DNA of 64,000 nucleotides from Wohlfahrtiimonas chitiniclastica DSM 18708 (GCF_000375345.1 NZ_AQXD01000001.1:388600-452599), one strand, 5' to 3'. Shown: positions 26,759 to 35,730, numbered from the stretch's first letter. A program made the numbers and translations. Notes: generated by a model from the letters alone, not told the origin.

Positions 26759-28150
26759 TCATAATCCCCCAATGGAGAGATATTTGGTTTCAAGATAAGG
26801 TTCAATGCCTTCTGAGCCACCTTCGCTGCCAATGCCGCTCTCTTTCATGCCGCCAAATGGCGCTTGCGCGGTGCTCGGTAAACCATCGTTCCACCCCAAA
26901 ATGCCAAAGTCAAGATTCTCTTGGAAATGGATGCCGCGGCGATAATCTTGTGTAAAAAAGTAAGCGGCTAAGCCAAAGGGGGTACCATTGGCAATGTCTA
27001 CGGCTTCTTGATCATCTTTAAAGGTCATGATGGGTGCAACCGGCCCAAATGTCTCTTCATGCATGATGTCCATCTCAAGAGTGACATTGCCAAGCACAGT
27101 TGGATGAATGAAGAAAAAGCCTTTGTCTGCATCATGATGAGTTGTGCCGCCTGCTAAGACTGTTGCACCTTTGCGTTTGGCATCTTCAATTTGTGCCACA
27201 ATTTTATCAAAACCTTTTTGATTGATGACAGGACCGACATCCACATCGGGCAATAAACCATTGCCCACTTTGAGATTTTTGGCTGCATTGGCAAATTTTT
27301 CGCTGAATACATCTACGATTGCTTCATGCACTAAAAAACGATTGGCGCATACGCAGGTTTGGCCAGCATTGCGAAACTTAGAGGCTAAGGCTGCACTGAC
27401 GGCCGCATCAATATCCGCATCTTCACAGATAATGAAAGGTGCATGGCCGCCTAATTCCATTGAAACACCTTTAACCGTCTCCGCGGACTCTTTGATCAAC
27501 AATTTACCTACGGGCGTTGAGCCAGTGAAGGTGATTTTGCGCACGTATGGGCTTTTTGTGAAAAGTGGGCCCACATCGGCGCCGCGCCCATTGACGATTT
27601 GCACCACATTTTCGGGAATGCCGGCTTCATGGGCGAGCTCGACTAAGCGGATCATGGTCAGTGGTGTATCTTCAGCAGGTTTGACAATGAAGGTACAGCC
27701 CGCGGCCAAAGCAGGGCCTGCTTTTCGCGTCATCATGGCTGCCGGAAAGTTCCAAGGTGTAATCGCCGCCACAAGGCCAATGGCTTGACGCGTGACAATG
27801 AGGCGTTTGTCTGTGCCATTAGCGGGCACGGTGCGGCCATATAGGCGTTTGGCTTCTTCTGCAAACCATGTCAGGTAACTGGCCGCATATGCCACTTCAC
27901 CGCGGGATTCAGCGAGGGGTTTACCATTTTCTTGTGTCATCAATGTGGCCAGGGATTCTTGATTTTCTAGCACCAGTTCAGCCCAACGATTCAATAGGGC
28001 AGCGCGCGCATATGCACTGGTTTTACTGAAGGTTTTAAAGGCCTCGTGTCCCGCTTTGAGTTTACGCTCAATGGTGGATTCGGTGTCTAATTCGATATTC
28101 GCCAGCACATCGCCAGTGGCTGGATTGGTCACGGTTAATAATTCATTCAT
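26759..28150 (-). CDS. NAD(P)-dependent aldehyde dehydrogenase (malic semialdehyde dehydrogenase by context)
   Basis: A 463-residue aldehyde dehydrogenase of the succinate-semialdehyde dehydrogenase subgroup. Catalytic residues are in place: Asn134 (TPWNFP), Lys157 (VKPAE), Glu232 (MELGGHAP) and nucleophile Cys266 (GQTCVCANR). The coenzyme loop FTGSTPVGK is also present. By sequence alone it would be called GabD-like. Next to cntA/cntB and the malate dehydrogenase gene, oxidation of malic semialdehyde to malate is more likely, as known for carnitine clusters. It follows the LysR gene on the same strand, but the 130-base gap contains a promoter and a copy of the GTAAAC/GTTTAC operator, so it is probably separately controlled. 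Confidence 0.88.
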   Translation of the reverse strand: MNELLTVTNPATGDVLANIELDTESTIERKLKAGHEAFKTFSKTSAYARAALLNRWAELVLENQESLATLMTQENGKPLAESRGEVAYAASYLTWFAEEAKRLYGRTVPANGTDKRLIVTRQAIGLVAAITPWNFPAAMMTRKAGPALAAGCTFIVKPAEDTPLTMIRLVELAHEAGIPENVVQIVNGRGADVGPLFTKSPYVRKITFTGSTPVGKLLIKESAETVKGVSMELGGHAPFIICEDADIDAAVSAALASKFRNAGQTCVCANRFLVHEAIVDVFSEKFANAAKNLKVGNGLLPDVDVGPVINQKGFDKIVAQIEDAKRKGATVLAGGTTHHDADKGFFFIHPTVLGNVTLEMDIMHEETFGPVAPIMTFKDDQEAVDIANGTPFGLAAYFFTQDYRRGIHFQENLDFGILGWNDGLPSTAQAPFGGMKESGIGSEGGSEGIEPYLETKYLSIGGL

Positions 28151-28219
28151 ACATTCTCCTTAGGTGTCGTCGTTTTTGTGATCTTTCTATTTTGATACCA
28201 TTTTTTTATAGAATGTTCA

Positions 28220-28261
28220 ATTGTAGTTTACAAAATTGTTAAATGTAAACTTAAAGTTTAT
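28220..28261 (-). promoter_or_regulatory. Promoter and carnitine-locus operator before the aldehyde dehydrogenase gene
   Basis: GTAAAC-N5-GTTTAT at 28245-28261, one base from a perfect palindrome, with an extra GTTTAC at 28226-28231. A minus-strand promoter TTTACA (28244-28249), 18-base spacer, TACAAT (28220-28225) overlaps it. The same palindrome occurs upstream of cntA. Confidence 0.6.
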
Positions 28262-28280
28262 TTTGAATGATTCAGTGCCC

Positions 28281-29201
28281 TCAATCACTTTGCTTCAGTC
28301 GATCAGGCAGGTGTGCTGCCAAAAAGTTGACGCAACTTTTGAGCTTTGCCGAGTGATTCAGACGCGTGGGGTAAACGGCCCAGATGTCCGCATCTTGCCA
28401 GTAATCGTCTAATACGCGGATGAGTGAACCTTGACACAAATCCTCATGAATGTCCCATTGTGAGCGCAGCATAATGCCATGGCCATCGAGAGCCCATTGT
28501 CGAATGAGTTCGCCATTGTTTGAGGACAATTTTCCGCTCACTTTGATCTGTTGCTCACCCATTGCGGATGTGAATTTCCAAAGGGCATAGGGTGCATCAC
28601 GCTCTTCGATGATGAGGCAATCGTGGTTCAGCAAATCTGTCAGATGCTCAGGTTTCCCGCAGCGCTCAAGATATTGTGGGGATGCGCACAAAATGCGGCG
28701 ATTGTGGGCTAAGCGCTTTGCGATCATGTCTGGGGCAATGTGGTTGCCGATGTGAATGTCTAAATCCACATGTTCAGCAATCAAATCTTGCAATTGGTCA
28801 ATGGTGTCAAAACGCAGTGTGATGTTAGGGTATTGTGTGACAAAGTCGGACAACAGTGGCGCAACATAGCGCCGCCCAAAGCCTAAGCTGCTGGTGATGG
28901 TTAAATGTCCTTGAGGTTGATGGCTGTTTTCGGTCAGATCTTCAGCCATTTGCTGCACATTGAGTAAAATCTCTTGTGCCCATTGATGGGCTTTTTCTCC
29001 TTGCGGTGTGAGGGCGAGTGTGCGCGTGGTGCGGTGCAGCAATTGATACCCTAAATTTGTTTCCAATGTTTGAATGCGTTTAGAGATGTAAGCGCGAGAG
29101 ACGCCAAGGGCATCGGCGGTTTGTATGAAGCTGCGGTTTTTCACCACCATGAGAAAGATATATAAATCATTGGTTTGTGGAAAATTTTGAAAATGATTCA
29201 T
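28281..29201 (-). CDS. LysR family regulator, DmlR-like, of the carnitine/malate locus
   Basis: LTTR of about 306 residues. The N-terminal helix-turn-helix (SFIQTADALGVSRAYISKRI, the recognition part) is followed by HRTTRTLALTPQG and an effector domain from about residue 90. It lies divergent to the D-malate/tartrate dehydrogenase gene, the same arrangement as dmlR-dmlA in E. coli, and upstream of the aldehyde dehydrogenase gene. Control of one or both is therefore likely, with malate, carnitine or an intermediate as effector (inference). The ATG at 29201 is used; the frame also allows TTG at 29216, five codons earlier. Confidence 0.9.
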   Translation of the reverse strand: MNHFQNFPQTNDLYIFLMVVKNRSFIQTADALGVSRAYISKRIQTLETNLGYQLLHRTTRTLALTPQGEKAHQWAQEILLNVQQMAEDLTENSHQPQGHLTITSSLGFGRRYVAPLLSDFVTQYPNITLRFDTIDQLQDLIAEHVDLDIHIGNHIAPDMIAKRLAHNRRILCASPQYLERCGKPEHLTDLLNHDCLIIEERDAPYALWKFTSAMGEQQIKVSGKLSSNNGELIRQWALDGHGIMLRSQWDIHEDLCQGSLIRVLDDYWQDADIWAVYPTRLNHSAKLKSCVNFLAAHLPDRLKQSD

Positions 29202-29375
29202 GGGCAGTTTTCTCAAAAATGGATGGCCAATAACTTAACGATTTTTTCAGGCATTGTCACGGATTGTTTCCATTATGGAGAGAGTCAGTTTCTAAAATGT
29301 GACTGATGAGTGTGATTTTTTCTGTCATGATTCATACACAACAGACAACATAATCACCCATTTAAGGAGAAAGGC

Positions 29376-30473
29376 ATGAGCCGCACATTTAAAATTGCAG
29401 TATTGGCAGGAGATGGCATTGGTAAAGAGGTGATGCCTGAAGGATTAAAGGTTTTAGAGCGCGTGATGGCACTGTATGATCTTCATCTATCGTTTGAAGT
29501 GTTTGATTGGGCAAACTGCGACTATTATGCGCAGCATGGCTCGATGATGCCAGAAGATTGGTTTGAAACCTTACAATCATTTGATGCCATTTATTATGGT
29601 GCCGTCGGTTGGCCAGAATTGGTGCCCGATCACATCTCCTTGTGGGGCTCTTTACTGCAATTTAGACGCCGATTTGATCAATACGTGAATCTTCGTCCTG
29701 TGCGACTGTTTCCGGGCGTGACGTCACCTTTGGCGAACAAAGCACCTGGGGACATTGATTTTTACGTGATCCGTGAAAATACAGAAGGGGAGTATTCAGC
29801 CATTGGTGGCAAAGTGTTCGAAGGCACAGAGCATGAATTTGTCTTGCAGGAATCTGTGTTCAGTAAGCGTGGAATTGATCGCATTTTGCGTTATGCGTTT
29901 GAGTTTGCGAAAAAGCGTGAGCGCAAGCAATTGACGAGTGCCACAAAATCCAATGGCTTAGCGTTAAGCATGCCTTATTGGGATGAGCGCGTTGAGGCCA
30001 TGGCAGCGAATTATCCTGAGATTACATGCGATAAGCAGCACATTGATATTTTATGTGCCCGCTTTGTGATGCGTCCTGAGCAGTTTGATGTGGTGGTGGC
30101 ATCGAATCTATTTGGTGACATTTTATCTGACTTAGGGCCCGCTTGCACGGGCACAATGGGGCTTGCACCTTCTGCAAACATCAATCCTGAGCGCAATTTC
30201 CCATCCTTGTTTGAACCTGTGCATGGTTCTGCGCCAGACATTTATGGGCAAAACATTGCCAACCCGATTGCCATGATTTGGTCGGGGGCGATGATGCTCA
30301 ATTTCTTTGGTGATTTAGAGGGCTGTGAGCGTTATCAAGCGGCGCATGATGCGATCTTGCAAGCCATTGAGCAAGTGCTCGCCACAGGTCCTTATACAAA
30401 AGACATGGGCGGCAATGAGTCCACACAATCTATGGGGGATGCCATCGTGCGCATCATAGAAGCCCACGCATAG
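29376..30473 (+). CDS. dmlA: D-malate / tartrate dehydrogenase (decarboxylating)
   Basis: A 365-residue member of the isocitrate/isopropylmalate dehydrogenase family, closely similar throughout to E. coli DmlA (361 residues). It oxidises D-malate to pyruvate and CO2 with NAD and often acts on tartrate. Seen: GDGIGKEV near the start, the NLRPVRLFPGV and IRENTEGEYS substrate segments, and the metal-binding region DILSDLGPACTGT. The ATG has AAGGAG upstream. In this locus it would convert malate made from carnitine into pyruvate. The older name TtuC describes the same family. A terminator follows directly. Confidence 0.92.
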   Translation: MSRTFKIAVLAGDGIGKEVMPEGLKVLERVMALYDLHLSFEVFDWANCDYYAQHGSMMPEDWFETLQSFDAIYYGAVGWPELVPDHISLWGSLLQFRRRFDQYVNLRPVRLFPGVTSPLANKAPGDIDFYVIRENTEGEYSAIGGKVFEGTEHEFVLQESVFSKRGIDRILRYAFEFAKKRERKQLTSATKSNGLALSMPYWDERVEAMAANYPEITCDKQHIDILCARFVMRPEQFDVVVASNLFGDILSDLGPACTGTMGLAPSANINPERNFPSLFEPVHGSAPDIYGQNIANPIAMIWSGAMMLNFFGDLEGCERYQAAHDAILQAIEQVLATGPYTKDMGGNESTQSMGDAIVRIIEAHA

Positions 30474-30491
30474 TGATGAATCGTTGTCATT

Positions 30492-30526
30492 GCCCTGAAA
30501 GAGGAAGCCTTTTTCAGGGCTTTTTT
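30492..30526 (+). terminator. Terminator after the malate dehydrogenase gene
   Basis: GCCCTGAAA (30492-30500) pairs with TTTCAGGGC (30512-30520), followed by six T. Confidence 0.88.
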
Positions 30527-30584
30527 GATGGGGGTGATTTTTTCTTGGCCATGAACACGGTAGAATGGGCGGGCATTCATCATT

Positions 30585-30605
30585 ATAATTGAGAATGAGA
30601 ATTAT
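30585..30605 (+). promoter_or_regulatory. Fur-box-like palindrome
   Basis: ATAATT-GAGAATGAG-AATTAT, a perfect 6-bp inverted repeat with a core resembling the GATAATGATAAT Fur consensus. It lies 120 bases before the XRE-PAS gene. Iron control is only suggested. Confidence 0.4.
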
Positions 30606-30724
30606 CTGCATTTAAAAGACATGGATGCATCAGAGATGGTAGAATCATCAAACCCTCAATGGAGGGCAGGGCAATCTTCACTGCGTGAGGATTGAATGGA
30701 TCATGACGCAATGGGAAACATTTC

Positions 30725-31639
30725 ATGAATAAAGAGACATTTGGAGATCGATTGCTTCAGTTATTAAAACATAAGCGCTGGAGCCAGCGTAAAGTGTCTG
30801 AAGCTTTAGGCATCTCGAGAACAGCCGTGAATAAATGGACCAAAGGCGGCATGATCGATGATGCAAATTTAGAACGCTTGGCCGCATTTTTGGATGTGGA
30901 TAAAATTTGGCTCAAATATGGTGAGTATTATGGCAGCGCGGAAAAAGATGAGAATCAACAGCTGTTAGCGCGTCACATCAATGATTTTTATCTGCATGAA
31001 TCCAATCAGATTGTGACATGGGATTGGGACATTCTTACCGATGAGGTGCGCTATTCTGACAACGTTGAACAAGTGTATGGCATGGCAATTCACAGCAATG
31101 ATGACTTTTTATCCTTGATGACGGAAAAATCCCGCGACAGATTGTTGGCCGGTTATACCAAAATTATTCAAAATGGCGGTGCGCATGAGCTTGATTTTAA
31201 AATTCACCAAAATGGTGAGTCGCGCTGGATTAAATCAAGGGCGGCCGGCGTAAAAGGCCCAAATGGTAAAATCACCAAGATTGTGGGCATCAGTTTAGAT
31301 TACACCAAGCAAAAGAAAGAAGAGATTGCACTGCGTCAGCAACACTGTTTTTTTGAGTTTTTTTTACAGCAGCAAACGGAATTGGTGGTGTTCATGGATC
31401 AAAAGGGCGGCATTATGGCAAGCAACTGTGCGGCGCATCAATTAGATTTTTTAAAGCTGCAAGCCTTTTTGTATCAATGGGCGATGGATGCGGCACAAGC
31501 ATTGGCAGACATTGTTTCAATGGGGCAAGGCACCCTTGAGTATCAGGGCAAATCATTGCAGTTAAGCGTAGGGTGTGATGACAGTGGCCGACATTTTTTA
31601 ATGCTCAAAAGCGTGCCTGATGCTTGGCGCGAATCTTAG
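30725..31639 (+). CDS. XRE-family DNA-binding protein with PAS sensor domain
   Basis: A 304-residue protein with an unusual architecture. An XRE helix-turn-helix at residues 5-65 (RKVSEALGISRTAVNKWTKG) is fused to a PAS fold with PAC at about 95-200 (VTWDWDILTDEVRYSDN start, ending KIVGISLDYTKQKKEE). A C-terminal part of about 100 residues may be a degenerate second PAS domain (TELVVFMDQKGGIMASN). No kinase, receiver or S24 domain. It lies between dmlA and the cntB/cntA genes, convergent with them, so it is a candidate sensor-regulator of the carnitine genes; the ligand (haem, flavin, small molecule or none) cannot be read. Confidence 0.82.
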   Translation: MNKETFGDRLLQLLKHKRWSQRKVSEALGISRTAVNKWTKGGMIDDANLERLAAFLDVDKIWLKYGEYYGSAEKDENQQLLARHINDFYLHESNQIVTWDWDILTDEVRYSDNVEQVYGMAIHSNDDFLSLMTEKSRDRLLAGYTKIIQNGGAHELDFKIHQNGESRWIKSRAAGVKGPNGKITKIVGISLDYTKQKKEEIALRQQHCFFEFFLQQQTELVVFMDQKGGIMASNCAAHQLDFLKLQAFLYQWAMDAAQALADIVSMGQGTLEYQGKSLQLSVGCDDSGRHFLMLKSVPDAWRES

Positions 31640-31645
31640 ACCCTA

Positions 31646-31670
31646 AAAAAATGGGAGGCATTCGCCTCCC
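31646..31670 (-). terminator. Terminator of the cntA-cntB transcript
   Basis: GGGAGGC/GCCTCCC stem (31653-31659 with 31664-31670). The T-run follows on the minus strand, so it terminates transcription arriving from cntB. Confidence 0.82.
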
Positions 31671-31695
31671 GAAGGGCTAGGATGATTCACAAAAA

Positions 31696-32646
31696 TTATA
31701 AGTCGAGCACAAGGCGTTTGCCTTTAGCGCGGGAGACGCAGATCATCATGGTCTTTTGTTCGGCTTGTTCATCTTCATCGAGATAAAGGTCACGATGATC
31801 CGCCTCGCCTTCTAAAATGGCAGTTTCACACGTGCCACAGACGCCATTGCGACACAGACATTCTACATTGATGCGTTTATCTGCCTCGATTGCTTGTAAA
31901 ATGGAGGTGTTTTCATCCACCATTAAGCTAAAGCCTGAGCGGTTAAACACCACTTCGAAGGCATCGCCCGTGCTGCCTGTTTCAGTAAAATTCTCAAAAT
32001 GTACATGGTCTGCCCCAAGGATCGATGTGCCAGCGTCAATGACGGCATTAATCAAAGATTGCGGGCCGCACACATACACATGGCTGTGTTTAGGCTGCTG
32101 CTCGATCAATGTTTGCACATTGAGTTGTTGATCTTGAGAATTGTCATAAATAAAGAGCTGATCCTTCAGTGCCGTTTTTAGGTGGTCAATAAAGGCGGCA
32201 TTTTGACCATCACGAAACGTGTAGTGGAGCTCAAAGGGTAGCCCTAAGGATTTGACGGTGTATAAATAGGAAAGAAAGGGCGTGATGCCGATGCCACCTG
32301 CAATGAAAAGATGTTTTGCTGTGGGATCTTCATTTAAAGGAAAGAAGTTATCCGCCGGTGAAATCTCAATGATGTCACCTTCTTGCACACCGTGATGCAT
32401 ATGGTGTGAGCCACCTGCTGATTGTTCTGCATGCAGCACCGCAATTTGATAATGCTCAGGATTGTTCGGATCACTGATGAGGGAATAGGCTTTGGTCATC
32501 TCAATGGCATCTAAATGCAGACGAATGTGGCTGCCCGCGCTAAAGGGCAGCAGCGGTGCATCGATGGGATGAAATTCAAATTGTTTAATGGTTGGGGTCA
32601 ACGGCACAATTTTGCCAACTTTGACTGGAATTTTAGCGGAAACCAT
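31696..32646 (-). CDS. cntB: Carnitine monooxygenase reductase subunit
   Basis: Electron-transfer partner of CntA (YeaX family), 316 residues. A ferredoxin reductase-type FMN/FAD and NAD(P)H module comes first (AYSLISDP, HLFIAGGIGITPFLSYL, YVCGPQSLINAV). A C-terminal plant-type [2Fe-2S] ferredoxin domain has the ligands in CLCRNGVCGTC and the last Cys in MMICVSRAKG. The ATG at 32646 is chosen because AGAGG lies close upstream and homology begins at VKVGKI. The frame also runs 19 codons further up. It lies downstream of cntA on the same strand (77 bases), as in known carnitine operons. Confidence 0.92.
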   Translation of the reverse strand: MVSAKIPVKVGKIVPLTPTIKQFEFHPIDAPLLPFSAGSHIRLHLDAIEMTKAYSLISDPNNPEHYQIAVLHAEQSAGGSHHMHHGVQEGDIIEISPADNFFPLNEDPTAKHLFIAGGIGITPFLSYLYTVKSLGLPFELHYTFRDGQNAAFIDHLKTALKDQLFIYDNSQDQQLNVQTLIEQQPKHSHVYVCGPQSLINAVIDAGTSILGADHVHFENFTETGSTGDAFEVVFNRSGFSLMVDENTSILQAIEADKRINVECLCRNGVCGTCETAILEGEADHRDLYLDEDEQAEQKTMMICVSRAKGKRLVLDL

Positions 32647-32723
32647 AAAAGCCTCTTTATCTCGATGATTGTGATGATTAAGCCGCGAGTGAGGATGGCT
32701 CACTCGCCTTTTCAGTTGAATAT

Positions 32724-33851
32724 TTATTGTTCGTGGGCACGGGCAACGTGCTGATGGAAGTGGGCAACGCCATGTTCGCTGATGCCACTGCGCTGACGAT
32801 CCGCCATGATTCGACCTTGACCACGATAACCCCTTGAGGTTAAACCTTTTTGCACCCCTTCGACTAAACGTAAATCTTCAGGACGGAACACAGTGCGATA
32901 CCATTCGATCAAGTTCTTTTGATACTCCGTGAGTTCCTCATTGAGGAAATAGATGTCGTAAAATTGTAGTGTCTCACCTGCGCTGACCGGGAATTCATAA
33001 ATGACTGTCATAAAATCGCCGCCTGGAGGCATGTTGAACATGGTGCATGGCCAAATCCAAAAACCGTAGAATTTCGGGTCTTTGACAGATTCATCAAATT
33101 GATAAGAGGATTCTGATGGTTTGGCTTGCCCGATTTGTACCGTCCAATTGTCATATAAATTGTGTTCATACACATTGACGTCCACAGAACTTGCAAAGCT
33201 CACATGATTTGTTGGGCAGTGGTAGCATTCAATGTAGTTATCGACGATGGTTTTCCAGTTGGCCGCCGTAGGATTGACAAAGCGTGCGGCTAATTTCAAA
33301 TCTTTGATCGATGGGCAAGCATTTTCCATTTGCTCTTTTAAGCCAGGTAGTTGCGCTTCGATGGGTTGTGGTTCACCTTGTGTGAGATTGATGTAAACAA
33401 AGCCTGCATACTCTGTGACATGAAAGCTGCTTAAACTCATGGCAGAGGCATCAAAGTTGGCAACGTTTTCACAGTTGGTTGCATGGGCTAATTCACCATC
33501 TAATTTAAATGCCCATGCATGATACGGGCATGTGATGACATTTTTTGCTTTACCACCTTCGCCACTCAATAATTGATGACCACGATGGGGGCAAACGTTG
33601 TAAAAGCCGCGCAATACATTGTCACGGCCTCTGACTAAAATTAAGCTCTCCCCGATGATTTCTCGGATGATGTAGGCATTTTTCTCTGCCAATTCGCTGA
33701 TGTGTGCCACACAAATCCAAGAATTCGCAAAGATGCGTTCTTTTTCCGTTTCAAAAATCTCCTCAGATGTGTAGTACTGCGCAGGCATTGTCCATGCGTT
33801 GTCTAAGTCAATATGATCTTGAATGGATATGTTTTTTTTTGTCATTGTCAT
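32724..33851 (-). CDS. cntA: Carnitine monooxygenase oxygenase subunit (Rieske)
   Basis: Rieske non-haem iron oxygenase that cleaves L-carnitine to trimethylamine and malic semialdehyde (CntA/YeaW family), 375 residues. Rieske [2Fe-2S] ligands are Cys87/His89 (CPHRGH) and Cys108/His111 (CPYHAW). The mononuclear iron site lies in DNYIECYHCPTNH with His211 and His216. Glu208 takes the place where most Rieske oxygenases have the bridging Asp, the CntA signature. Length and order fit CntA (about 371). The related YeaW and GbcA/stachydrine enzymes are alternatives, but the neighbouring BCCT, ALDH and malate dehydrogenase genes favour carnitine. Confidence 0.93.
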   Translation of the reverse strand: MTMTKKNISIQDHIDLDNAWTMPAQYYTSEEIFETEKERIFANSWICVAHISELAEKNAYIIREIIGESLILVRGRDNVLRGFYNVCPHRGHQLLSGEGGKAKNVITCPYHAWAFKLDGELAHATNCENVANFDASAMSLSSFHVTEYAGFVYINLTQGEPQPIEAQLPGLKEQMENACPSIKDLKLAARFVNPTAANWKTIVDNYIECYHCPTNHVSFASSVDVNVYEHNLYDNWTVQIGQAKPSESSYQFDESVKDPKFYGFWIWPCTMFNMPPGGDFMTVIYEFPVSAGETLQFYDIYFLNEELTEYQKNLIEWYRTVFRPEDLRLVEGVQKGLTSRGYRGQGRIMADRQRSGISEHGVAHFHQHVARAHEQ

Positions 33852-33879
33852 ACTCTCGCCTCTCCTCTGTAGTTTAAAT

Positions 33880-33933
33880 GTAAACTTTAGGTTTACTTTT
33901 GATGATCCTATAACAAGATTTCTAAGGGGTCAA
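33880..33933 (-). promoter_or_regulatory. cntA promoter with perfect GTAAAC/GTTTAC operator
   Basis: Minus-strand promoter TTGACC (33928-33933), 17-base spacer, TAGGAT (33905-33910). The palindrome GTAAACTTTAGGTTTAC (33880-33896) begins eight bases downstream of the -10 and would cover about +2 to +18, a repressor-like position. Confidence 0.65.
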
Positions 33934-34044
33934 TGCTCTTTTGAAAATTCTTTAAAATATTTTTGCAAGTGAATAAAATCACTAAATTTTGATTGGTATC
34001 ATAGGTTAGTGGTTAATTTACCAGGAAATTTTTGATCAAAATCA

Positions 34045-34126
34045 ATGTAGGTAGGACTACATATGACAAACATAACTATTGACGTCGAGGTTGATCATGA
34101 GTTAAAAGTGTAAACCTTGGGTGTCA
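34045..34126 (+). promoter_or_regulatory. Promoter region of the BCCT transporter gene
   Basis: The 318-base gap between cntA and the transporter gene holds two promoters. For the transporter: TTGACG (34079-34084), 17-base spacer, TTAAAA (34102-34107), then GTAAACCTTGG... at 34110, a half-conserved copy of the cntA operator at the same distance from the -10. A separate inverted repeat ATGTAG-N6-CTACAT (34045-34062) is centred about 60 bases before the expected start, a position typical for LysR activator sites. Confidence 0.55.
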
Positions 34127-34169
34127 AATTGATGCTCAGAATAAGAAAATATAATGGAGGAGTGTGTGA

Positions 34170-35714
34170 ATGATGCGGAGTAAGAATGCGGTATTTTATG
34201 TCTCGTTAGGGTTGAGCTTAATTGTGATCGCCCTAGGGGTCATCATACCAGAGCAGGTGGAGGCATTTTCAAAGGGATCTTTAGGGTTCATCTATAACAA
34301 TCTTGGGTGGTTCATCTTAGGTTCAGTCTTGGTGTTTTTCCTATTTTGTATGTATTTGGCCATTACACGTTTTGGTCACATTCGATTAGGAGATGACGAC
34401 GACCGACCGGAATACAGCACATTAACATGGGTGGCGATGTTATTCAGCGCATCGATTGGCATCAGTTTAGTATTTTGGGGCGTGGCAGAACCGGTTTCTT
34501 ATTACATTTCACCCCCTGTCGGTGAGGGGCACACAGAGGAAGCAGCAAAAACAGCCATGCAATATGTGTATCTCCATTGGGGGGTCTCTGCGTGGGCATG
34601 TTACGCTTTAGTGGGTGTGTCGTTGGCATATTTTCAATTTAGAAAAAAATTGCCAGCCTCTTTGAGCTCTGTTTTTTATCCATTGGTGGGTGATCGCATT
34701 TATGGCACATTTGGCAAATGGATCAACATTCTGGTGATTTTCTCAGTGGTGATCGGCATTGCCACATCTTTAGGTTTTGGGACACTACAGGTCAACAGTG
34801 GACTCAATATTTTATGGGACATTCCGGTGTCAACGCAGGTACAGTTTTTTATCATTGCTGTGGTTTCCATCATTTACATTGCTTCCACCATTTCAGGTTT
34901 GCAAGGGGCGATTAAGCATTTATCTAATTTAAACATGTTGTTGGCATTTGCGATGCTGGGTTTTGTGCTGTTTTTAGGGCCTACGCAAACCATTTTTAAA
35001 GTTTTGTTCCAAGGCATTGGTGATTATGCGCAAAACTTCATCAATATGTCTTTGCGGACAGAGCCTTATGGCAATGGCGATTGGATTGCAAATTGGACGC
35101 TCTTCTATTTTGGTTGGTGGATTGCATGGTCACCGTTGGTGGGTAGTTTTGTGGCGCGCATCTCAAAAGGCAGAACCATTCGTGAATTTATGGTGGGCGC
35201 GGTGTTCATTCCTGTGTTGGGGTCATTTTTCTGGTTTGCGGTGATGGGCGGCAGTGCGATTCACATCATCCAAAATCTTGGACAAACGGCATTGGCATCT
35301 GTGGTGGCAGAAGATGTGACCTCCGCTTTCTTTGTCTTTTTAGAGAACTTCCCATATCCTGTTTTTACCAGCATTTTAACCATTGTATTGGTGATGATCT
35401 TCTTCATTACATCGGCAAACTCAGCGTTATTCGTGTTGGGTATGGTGAGTGAAAATGGTAATCCAAATCCGACAAATCGCGTGAAGATCATTTGGGGTGT
35501 GGTGATCGGCGCGATTTCCACGGTATTGATTGTGTCAGGTGGTTTAGCAGGCTTGCAATCGGCATTGGTGGCGATGTCTGTGCCTTTAGCGGTGATGATG
35601 TTGGTGATCTGTATCTCCACATATAAGGGGCTCAAAGGTGAGTTAAAACCGGTGCAGCATACGTATCTACAAGCAGAAACAGTGGCGGTTAAGCCCGCGC
35701 CCACAGTGGATTAG
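34170..35714 (+). CDS. BCCT family carnitine/betaine transporter
   Basis: A 514-residue transporter of the betaine-choline-carnitine family with about 12 membrane helices. Family marks seen: SASIGISLVFWGVAEPVSYY near residues 93-112 and the substrate-helix signature FYFGWWIAWSPLVGSFVARI in mid-protein, followed by SKGRTIREF. The N- and C-tails are short, without the long osmosensing extensions of BetP. Position next to cntA makes carnitine (or a carnitine precursor) the likely substrate. Whether it is Na-coupled or an antiporter like CaiT cannot be decided by eye. Two Met codons at the start; the first is used, after GGAGG-like AGGAGTG. Confidence 0.92.
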   Translation: MMRSKNAVFYVSLGLSLIVIALGVIIPEQVEAFSKGSLGFIYNNLGWFILGSVLVFFLFCMYLAITRFGHIRLGDDDDRPEYSTLTWVAMLFSASIGISLVFWGVAEPVSYYISPPVGEGHTEEAAKTAMQYVYLHWGVSAWACYALVGVSLAYFQFRKKLPASLSSVFYPLVGDRIYGTFGKWINILVIFSVVIGIATSLGFGTLQVNSGLNILWDIPVSTQVQFFIIAVVSIIYIASTISGLQGAIKHLSNLNMLLAFAMLGFVLFLGPTQTIFKVLFQGIGDYAQNFINMSLRTEPYGNGDWIANWTLFYFGWWIAWSPLVGSFVARISKGRTIREFMVGAVFIPVLGSFFWFAVMGGSAIHIIQNLGQTALASVVAEDVTSAFFVFLENFPYPVFTSILTIVLVMIFFITSANSALFVLGMVSENGNPNPTNRVKIIWGVVIGAISTVLIVSGGLAGLQSALVAMSVPLAVMMLVICISTYKGLKGELKPVQHTYLQAETVAVKPAPTVD

Positions 35715-35730
35715 TTGAGATTGATTGGTC

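Noticed and set aside
30621-30695. A 24-codon open frame (starts MDASEM) upstream of the XRE-PAS gene
   Set aside because: No convincing ribosome site and no recognisable composition; a leader peptide cannot be argued from one sequence.
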